Assembly: GCA_003104975.1 (NCBI GenBank)
Contig: PQAM01000004.1
Location: 1 to 64,000, forward strand
Source of the DNA: Candidatus Methylomirabilota bacterium
GTDB lineage: Bacteria > Methylomirabilota > Methylomirabilia > Methylomirabilales > Methylomirabilaceae
Direction of reading: 5' to 3'
DNA: 64,000 nt
Below are positions 58,484-64,000 of the stretch, piece after piece. Every line of letters starts with the position of its first letter. Positions within the stretch are counted from its first letter, which is position 1. A program made the translations under genes and the position numbers. The notes below the pieces were generated by a model. The model worked only from the letters and a program-made list of their open reading frames with translations, did no database searches and was not told where the DNA came from.

Positions 58484-58534
58484 CCCTGCTCGCTGCGGTC
58501 TCATCGCGTCGCCGCAGTCAGACTCTCCGAATAG

Positions 58535-59452
58535 ATGACACCACAGCAGCGACCGCGTATCCAGCCCGACGACCTGATCCTCGGCGCGCATATGTCGATC
58601 GCGGGAGGGGTCGATCTGGCGCCCCTGAGAGGCCGGCAGGTCGGCTGTCGGACGATCCAGCTCTTTACAAAAAACAGTAACCAGTGGCGGGCGAGATCCT
58701 TACCTCCTGAAGAAATCGACCGATTTCGTACGAACCTTCAGACCGCTGCCATTGCGCCGGCCGTCGCCCACGCGGCATACCTGATCAATCTGGCCTCCAC
58801 CGATTCTGCGTTACATCAGAAGTCGATTACGGCCTGCCTGGAAGAGTTGGAGCGCGCTGAAGCGCTGGACATCCCATACCTGGTCATTCACCCGGGGGCC
58901 CACATCGGGGCCGGCGAAGCGGCAGGCATACGGCAGGCAGTAGATAGTGTTCGGGAACTGCTGAATCGGACGGAGGGCTATCGGGTACGGGTAGTACTCG
59001 AGACTACCGCCGGTCAAGGCACGACCTTGGGGTATCGTTTCGAGCAGATCGCCGCACTGCTCGACCAGATCGGTCTGCCGGAGCGGACCGGTGTCTGTCT
59101 GGATACCTGTCATCTGTTTGCAGCCGGTTATGATATCCGGACGCCGCACCAATACCACGATACGTTGAATCTGTTCGACCGGATCGTCGGTCTCTCATCG
59201 CTCAAGGTCATTCACGTGAACGACTCGAAGAAGGGGTTGGGGTGCCGTGTGGACCGCCACGAACACATTGGAGAGGGTGCGATCGGCCTCGAGGCATTCC
59301 GTTCCCTGATCACCGATCCCCGTCTACACGGAATCCCGATGATTATCGAAACCCCGAAGGAGGGCGATTTCCTCACGGCGGATCGGCGAAATCTCCAGAC
59401 CCTCCGCGATCTTGCGAAACAGCAGCGAGCTGCAGGATCACCCACCGGCTGA
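58535..59452 (+). CDS. nfo: endonuclease IV (AP endonuclease)
   Basis: Cuts DNA 5' of abasic sites, following glycosylases such as the one at 23202. 305 residues, zinc TIM barrel. G-A-H-M-S-I-A-G-G-V near the start, then V-I-H-P-G-A-H, L-E-T-T-A-G-Q-G, C-L-D-T-C-H-L-F-A-A-G-Y-D, H-V-N-D-S-K and R-H-E-H-I-G-E-G-A-I-G hold the zinc ligands. Complete. Confidence 0.97.
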   Translation: MTPQQRPRIQPDDLILGAHMSIAGGVDLAPLRGRQVGCRTIQLFTKNSNQWRARSLPPEEIDRFRTNLQTAAIAPAVAHAAYLINLASTDSALHQKSITACLEELERAEALDIPYLVIHPGAHIGAGEAAGIRQAVDSVRELLNRTEGYRVRVVLETTAGQGTTLGYRFEQIAALLDQIGLPERTGVCLDTCHLFAAGYDIRTPHQYHDTLNLFDRIVGLSSLKVIHVNDSKKGLGCRVDRHEHIGEGAIGLEAFRSLITDPRLHGIPMIIETPKEGDFLTADRRNLQTLRDLAKQQRAAGSPTG

Positions 59453-59503
59453 ACGTGTCGATGTGAAAGTCCCCCGCGGTATTGTTCCGACAGTCTCCCG
59501 TAT

Positions 59504-59606
59504 CGGTCATTGCGAGGGAGCATAACGACCGAAGCAATCTCACCGTTCTTCACGGCTTCAAAAACGCTGAGATTGCCGCGCTCCCGGTGGTCGCTCGCAA
59601 TGACCG
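59504..59606. repeat. dispersed palindromic repeat, copy 2 (GTCATTGCGAG type)
   Basis: Outer arms CGGTCATTGCGAG / CTCGCAATGACCG, inner GCAATCTCA / TGAGATTGC. Same element as 25729-25840. Confidence 0.85.
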
Positions 59607-59754
59607 TCAAAGGACCGAGATTTGTGATTGCATTTGCCACAAAAACGAGTTAACGTGAATCCGCGAGGAGATGTGAGAAGCGCCCCGCGTGTATGGTTCG
59701 GCGGCGGGCCGGCGGGGCAGAAGACGCAAGGAGGTTGTCTGGGGCCGTTTCGCC

Positions 59755-60462
59755 ATGATCCAGATGTTCCATGTGTACAAAACGTTTGGAAAAGATCTGG
59801 AGGCCCTGGTCGACATCGATCTGCATATTCACAAAGGGGAGATGGTCTTCCTGGCCGGTCCGAATGGCGCCGGAAAAAGCACGCTACTCCGCTTGATCTT
59901 TTGCGACGAGCCTCCCACCTCCGGCCAGATCCTCGTCAACGGCCGCAATATTGTCCGCATGAAACCGAGGGGTATTCCGGAACTGAGGCGGACCCTGGGG
60001 GTCGTCTTTCAGGATTTCAAACTCCTTCGCGATCGAACTGTCGAGGAGAACCTTACCCTGGTTGCCAAGGTGGTCGGTATGACAACGCTGCACGCCCGGA
60101 GTAAGGTTGCGCAACTGCTGAAGCTGGTGGGGCTGTCTCACAAGGCCCAGATGATGCCATACAGGCTGTCGAGTGGCGAGCAGCAGCGGGTGGCCATGGC
60201 CAGAGCACTGATGAACGACCCGCTGATTCTTCTGGCCGACGAGCCGACGGGGAATCTGGACGCCGAGTTGACTGCGGACGTCCTGCGACTCCTCTTTGAG
60301 ATCAATGCGCAGGGGACGACGGTTCTGGTAGCCACCCACAATCTCGCGCTGGCAGAGGAGGCGGGCTGCCGAACGGTGTTCCTCACACAAGGCAGGATTG
60401 TTGGGGAATGGCCGCAGGTCAATCGGCCGACGGATCCGATTCAACGTAATGGTCTGGGATAG
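59755..60462 (+). CDS. ftsE: cell-division ATP-binding protein FtsE
   Basis: 235 residues. Walker A G-P-N-G-A-G-K-S-T, signature L-S-S-G-E-Q-Q-R, Walker B L-L-A-D-E-P-T-G-N-L-D. With FtsX it forms a type VII ABC complex that drives periplasmic amidase activators at the division septum. Start ATG; the good GGAGG lies further upstream than usual. 12 bases before ftsX. Confidence 0.96.
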   Translation: MIQMFHVYKTFGKDLEALVDIDLHIHKGEMVFLAGPNGAGKSTLLRLIFCDEPPTSGQILVNGRNIVRMKPRGIPELRRTLGVVFQDFKLLRDRTVEENLTLVAKVVGMTTLHARSKVAQLLKLVGLSHKAQMMPYRLSSGEQQRVAMARALMNDPLILLADEPTGNLDAELTADVLRLLFEINAQGTTVLVATHNLALAEEAGCRTVFLTQGRIVGEWPQVNRPTDPIQRNGLG

Positions 60463-60474
60463 GATGTCGAACGG

Positions 60475-61371
60475 ATGAGTGAGAAGCTGAAATATCTGTT
60501 GACGTATGCCCTCACGAACCTGGTTCGGGCCGGGTGGGGCGGCTTGGCGTCGATCACCAGCATCGCGGTATCGTTTGTTATCATCGGCATTTTTGTCCTG
60601 TTGATCCAGCATGTCAACGCACTGGTTGCACAGTGGCAGGAACAATTTCAGGTCTCTGTTTTTCTCGACGACCAGATTACGCCTCTGCAGATGGACATAT
60701 TGAAGCGAAGGATCGAGAACGAGGCGGCCGTGAAGGCCTTTACGTTTACGACGAAGGAAGAGGCGCTCGTAAACTTCCGTCGAGAGCTGAAAGGGCAGGA
60801 AAGTCTCCTCGAGGGTCTGGGGGATAATCCGCTGCCTGCGTCCTTCCAACTGAAGATTCATGAGGGGTATCAAAGCCCGGAGGCCCTCAAAGGATTGAGC
60901 GCATATCTGGGCCGCCTCGAGGGCGTGGAGGAGATTCAGTACGGGCAGGAGTGGGTCGAGCGTATGTCACAGGCTGCGCAACTCATCAAGCTGCTCGGCA
61001 CCATTATCGGTGCGGTGCTGACGCTCGGGTCGGCAATGATCGTATCGAATACCATTCGACTTGCCGTCTACGCGCGCGCGCAGGAGATCGAGATCATGCG
61101 CCTTGTCGGCGCCACCAAGGCGTTCGTTCGCGCCCCCTTCCTGGTGGAGGGGATGCTTCAGGGCGGCCTCGGCGCCGGACTTGCGCTGGGTATCCTGTTT
61201 GCGGCCTACCGATACGTCACGCCGACCTTTCATATCGCCTCTCCGCTCTTCTTGCGAGCGGCGGGTCCGGGATTTTTGGAGTCGTCGATGATGATCGGGT
61301 TGGTCGGTGGTGGTGCGCTGACCGGCGCGCTCGGCAGCTCAATGGCCGTCAGCCGCTTCCTGAAGATGTAG
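60475..61371 (+). CDS. ftsX: cell-division membrane protein FtsX
   Basis: 298 residues, four membrane helices: one at about 24-46 and three between about 165 and 295. The large periplasmic domain between helix 1 and 2 (about 50-160) is the activator-binding part. M-R-L-V-G-A-T and F-V-R-A-P-F-L-V-E-G are FtsX hallmarks. Next gene is the envC-like activator. Confidence 0.96.
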   Translation: MSEKLKYLLTYALTNLVRAGWGGLASITSIAVSFVIIGIFVLLIQHVNALVAQWQEQFQVSVFLDDQITPLQMDILKRRIENEAAVKAFTFTTKEEALVNFRRELKGQESLLEGLGDNPLPASFQLKIHEGYQSPEALKGLSAYLGRLEGVEEIQYGQEWVERMSQAAQLIKLLGTIIGAVLTLGSAMIVSNTIRLAVYARAQEIEIMRLVGATKAFVRAPFLVEGMLQGGLGAGLALGILFAAYRYVTPTFHIASPLFLRAAGPGFLESSMMIGLVGGGALTGALGSSMAVSRFLKM

Positions 61372-61394
61372 TGGGCAGCGACTGGAACAGAGCC

Positions 61395-62627
61395 ATGGCT
61401 CGTTCGCCTCGTATCCTGCGGGTGATCGCTGTTGTTGCCGCACTGCTTGTCGGTCCTCCGTGTAGTCTGGCGGCCGGCACGAAGTCCAAGCCCTCGTCAC
61501 GCCTCCGGGAGAAGCGCGAAGAACTGAGCCGGGTGCAAAAAGAGCTGGACCATGAGCGTAAGCGCGCGCAGCAGGTCGCGCGGAAAGAGCGGACACTGTC
61601 CGATGAGTTGGACCGAATCGATCGGGAGCTTCAGCAGAAAGGAAGGGAGCTGAAGGCGCTCCAGACGAAGCTGAAGGCGAGTACGGAACGGCTACAAACG
61701 ACGGAGCGCGACATCAGATTGACGAGGGCTCACCTCGACTATATTCAGGACCTGTTCCGGAAACGGGTTCGCGCCATCTATAAGCAGGGACAGCACGGGT
61801 ATATTCAGGCCCTCCTATCCTCAGAGGATATATCGGGTGCCGAACGCCGTATCCGATACCTCGCAACCATCGCGAATCAGGACCAGCGTATGGCGGCGAA
61901 CTATACGGCGACCCTCGACACGCTGGGGCGTCAGCAAGCCGAACTGGAACGTTCGCGGACTGAGCTGACGATGGGTCAACAGGCCGTCGCGAAAAAACGG
62001 CAAGAGATCCTGCGTGAGCAGCAGGCCAGACGCGTATTGTTGGTCAAGGTACAAGAAGAGAAGCAAGGTCATCTGGCAGCGGTGCGGGAACTGGAATCGG
62101 CAGCCGGCGAGCTTCAGCGTCTCATCGCCCGCTTGCAGCGACAGAAGCGGCCGCAGGTCGGGCGGACACCGCTTCGCGTGCCGTCGCAGACACCCGGGCC
62201 GCCTGACGAGTCGAATGGGCCGTTTGCATCGCTTAAGGGTCGTCTGCCCTGGCCGACGTCCGGCGCGCTTGCCTCGACGTTCGGCCGTCAGGAGCACGCA
62301 CGATACAGGACGGTCACCTTCAACCGCGGTATCGAGATCACGGCGCCGGAGGGACAACGGATCGTGTCGGTCTTCGACGGCGTTGTCGTATACGCCGATT
62401 GGTTCAGGGGATATGGCCGCATGATCGTCATCGACCACAGCGATGGGTATTATACTGTCTATGCGCACGCTGCGGAGATCCTCGTCAAGGTCGGCGATCG
62501 GGTGACGAAGGGACAGCGCATCGCAGTGGTGGGTCACACGGGATCGGCGAACGGATCACAACTCTATTTCGAAGTTCGGTATCGGGGCGGGCCTCAGGAT
62601 CCCGTCGCATGGCTTGCCCCCATGTGA
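61395..62627 (+). CDS. envC: EnvC-like murein hydrolase activator
   Basis: 410 residues from ATG 61395. Signal peptide (to about A-A-G-T-K), long coiled coil (about 35-245) and a degenerate LytM domain. In the place of the first zinc ligands (H-x-G-I-D) it has N-R-G-I-E-I, so it cannot be a working peptidase; that is typical of EnvC, which activates amidases instead. Adjacent to FtsEX as in many bacteria. Confidence 0.93.
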   Translation: MARSPRILRVIAVVAALLVGPPCSLAAGTKSKPSSRLREKREELSRVQKELDHERKRAQQVARKERTLSDELDRIDRELQQKGRELKALQTKLKASTERLQTTERDIRLTRAHLDYIQDLFRKRVRAIYKQGQHGYIQALLSSEDISGAERRIRYLATIANQDQRMAANYTATLDTLGRQQAELERSRTELTMGQQAVAKKRQEILREQQARRVLLVKVQEEKQGHLAAVRELESAAGELQRLIARLQRQKRPQVGRTPLRVPSQTPGPPDESNGPFASLKGRLPWPTSGALASTFGRQEHARYRTVTFNRGIEITAPEGQRIVSVFDGVVVYADWFRGYGRMIVIDHSDGYYTVYAHAAEILVKVGDRVTKGQRIAVVGHTGSANGSQLYFEVRYRGGPQDPVAWLAPM

Positions 62628-62670
62628 TAGAGGGTCCAGGGTTAAAGGTGTGACGTCAGCAGGAGTTCTT

Positions 62671-62705
62671 ACACCCTATCCCCTATCCCCTATACCCTCT
62701 ACCCA
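62671..62705. repeat. 7-base tandem repeat before ctpA
   Basis: ACACCCT-ATCCCCT-ATCCCCT-ATACCCT-CTACCCA, intergenic; same style as the gspK leader tract. Confidence 0.85.
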
Positions 62706-62723
62706 GTCTTTGAGGAGGAATCA

Positions 62724-64000
62724 ATGAGATTTAGAGGTCGGTTTCAGAGAGGACGAAAGTATGTGGTCATCGTATTGACCCTGGTGCTCTTGGTCATCGG
62801 TGGCGGCGGCCACCATGAGGTCACGGCGGTCGAGGACAGCTATGAACGGCTCAAGGTCTTCGCTGAGGTTCTGTCGTTGATCCAGGCGAATTACGTCGAT
62901 GAGACGAAACCCCGCGATCTGATCTACAGCGGCATCAAAGGAATGCTGGAGTCGCTCGACCCCCACAGCGCATTCATGGCTCCCGATATCTTCAAAGAGA
63001 TGCAGGTTGAAACTCATGGCTCATTCGGAGGCCTGGGGATCGAAATCACCGTCAAGGATCGAATGCTGACGGTGGTGGCGCCCATTGAAGGGACGCCGGC
63101 CGATCGGGCCGGGATTCACCCCGGCGACCGGATCGTAAAGATCGACGGAAATCCAACCAAAGATATGACCCTCATGGAGGCGGTCAAAAAGCTCCGAGGG
63201 CCAAAGGGCACAAGCGTCGCCCTGGTCATTCTCCGTGAGGATTCCCCGGGGCCGTTCGAGCTGACGCTGGTTCGGGAGATTATCGAGGTCAAAAGTGTCA
63301 AGACCAAAGACCTTGGCGATGGAATAGCCTATGTCCGGATCAGCGCATTCCAGGAGCGGACCGGCAAGGACCTCCTGAAGGCGATCGAGCAGTTAGGGCA
63401 GAACAACATGTCTGCAATGGTGCTGGATCTCCGCAACAACCCCGGCGGCCTCCTGAATCAGGCCGTCCAGGTGGCCGATCTGTTTTTGGATCATGGGCAA
63501 CTCATCGTCTACACCCAGGGTCGGCTCAAGAATCAGGATCTCCGTTTCTCGGCCGAACGTGAGGCTCAGATTCCCAAGATCCCCATCGTCGTGTTGGTAA
63601 ATGGAGGCTCAGCCAGCGCCTCCGAGATCGTTGCAGGCGCACTTCAGGACTGGAAGAGGGCAGTCATCCTCGGAACCAAGACCTTTGGAAAGGGGTCGGT
63701 GCAAACGGTGGTTCCGCTGAGCGATGGATCAGGTCTGCGTTTGACCACGGCAAAGTACTTTACGCCGAATGGGCGATCAATCCATGGCACCGGACTCGTC
63801 CCTGACATTATTGTAGAGGTCCCGCGACCCACCCTGGCAAAGGCGCCAAGCGGGCCTGGCGATAAGGACAAAGAGGGTGAAATGAGCAGAGAGCGGCCCG
63901 AGCGGCGGGAGGAGAAGAAGATCTCGGAAGAGGAGGGGGACGTGACGCTTCAGATCGGCAAGCGCGAGGGGCCCGATCCCGCCACCGACATCCAGTTGAA
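62724..64000 (+). CDS. ctpA: carboxyl-terminal processing protease (S41), partial at window end
   Basis: At least 425 residues, running off the window without a stop. Start ATG 62724 with GAGGAGGAA upstream. Signal/membrane segment (about 13-29), PDZ domain (about 95-175, F-G-G-L-G-I-E-I), then the catalytic Ser in G-G-S-A-S-A-S-E-I-V-A-G-A and the Lys in G-T-K-T-F-G-K-G. A charged Lys/Glu-rich segment follows near the end. Periplasmic protease; with EnvC upstream a role in septal hydrolase control is likely. Confidence 0.95.
   Translation, partial: MRFRGRFQRGRKYVVIVLTLVLLVIGGGGHHEVTAVEDSYERLKVFAEVLSLIQANYVDETKPRDLIYSGIKGMLESLDPHSAFMAPDIFKEMQVETHGSFGGLGIEITVKDRMLTVVAPIEGTPADRAGIHPGDRIVKIDGNPTKDMTLMEAVKKLRGPKGTSVALVILREDSPGPFELTLVREIIEVKSVKTKDLGDGIAYVRISAFQERTGKDLLKAIEQLGQNNMSAMVLDLRNNPGGLLNQAVQVADLFLDHGQLIVYTQGRLKNQDLRFSAEREAQIPKIPIVVLVNGGSASASEIVAGALQDWKRAVILGTKTFGKGSVQTVVPLSDGSGLRLTTAKYFTPNGRSIHGTGLVPDIIVEVPRPTLAKAPSGPGDKDKEGEMSRERPERREEKKISEEEGDVTLQIGKREGPDPATDIQL

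Overview
This 64 kb window is a GC-rich bacterial chromosome segment, mostly single-copy housekeeping genes. The gene content is that of a Gram-negative, diderm-type bacterium: a complete type II secretion operon, GroESL under a CIRCE operator, DXP-pathway isoprenoid genes and an FtsEX-EnvC-CtpA division module. The mix, including a periplasmic cupredoxin-propeller fusion, would fit an NC10-type organism (Methylomirabilis and relatives). That assignment is my inference; there is no rRNA gene here to confirm it.

Layout. 0-6 kb: DEAD-box helicase, a secreted copper-site/beta-propeller protein, two orphan response regulators and a small lipoprotein. 6-8.4 kb: groES-groEL with operator and promoter. 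8.7-19.4 kb: sugar-nucleotide genes (an Mpg-type protein whose mutase half has lost its active site, followed by an intact phosphohexomutase), a DivIC-type protein, a 41-residue membrane peptide, dxr-rseP-ispG-proS and a cold-shock gene. 19.6-26.5 kb: accessory and metabolic genes (aspartase-type lyase, stand-alone LigD phosphoesterase domain, family 5 uracil-DNA glycosylase, HAD phosphatase, GHMP kinase). 26.6-38.4 kb: type II secretion genes gspE-F-G-H-I-J-K-L-M-C-D on the minus strand.

38.7-45.4 kb is the most unusual part: a RiPP (ribosomally made peptide) locus. It has a PqqD-like leader-binding protein, a lasso-type B2 leader protease, a radical SAM/SPASM-like enzyme, an HprK-related kinase, a nucleotidyltransferase-family protein, a Mur-ligase-family enzyme, and four short precursor genes that share a lasso-type leader (Y-x-x-P-x-L ... 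L-R-D-[IV]-T). No lasso cyclase (asparagine synthetase homologue) is present, and the sequence after the leader is only about 7-9 residues, too short for a lasso. The locus carries scars of partial duplication: a gutted radical SAM copy, a B2 remnant and a 78-bp copy of the end of the neighbouring enoyl reductase gene.

45.5-64 kb: enoyl reductase, small stress-type enzymes, a heterodimeric ABC exporter (one subunit apparently starting at ATT), a MITE-like element, a toxin-antitoxin pair, an AMMECR1-type radical SAM enzyme, a CBS protein, a ThDP decarboxylase, a PfkB kinase with a Dph6-like ATPase and a cupin, endonuclease IV, then ftsE-ftsX-envC-ctpA (ctpA is cut by the window end).

Seven-base-periodic tandem repeats recur between genes. 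In four consecutive pseudopilin genes they lie inside the coding sequence, just before the prepilin cleavage site. Two families of dispersed palindromic repeats are also present. I saw no tRNA or rRNA genes, CRISPR array, transposase or prophage.
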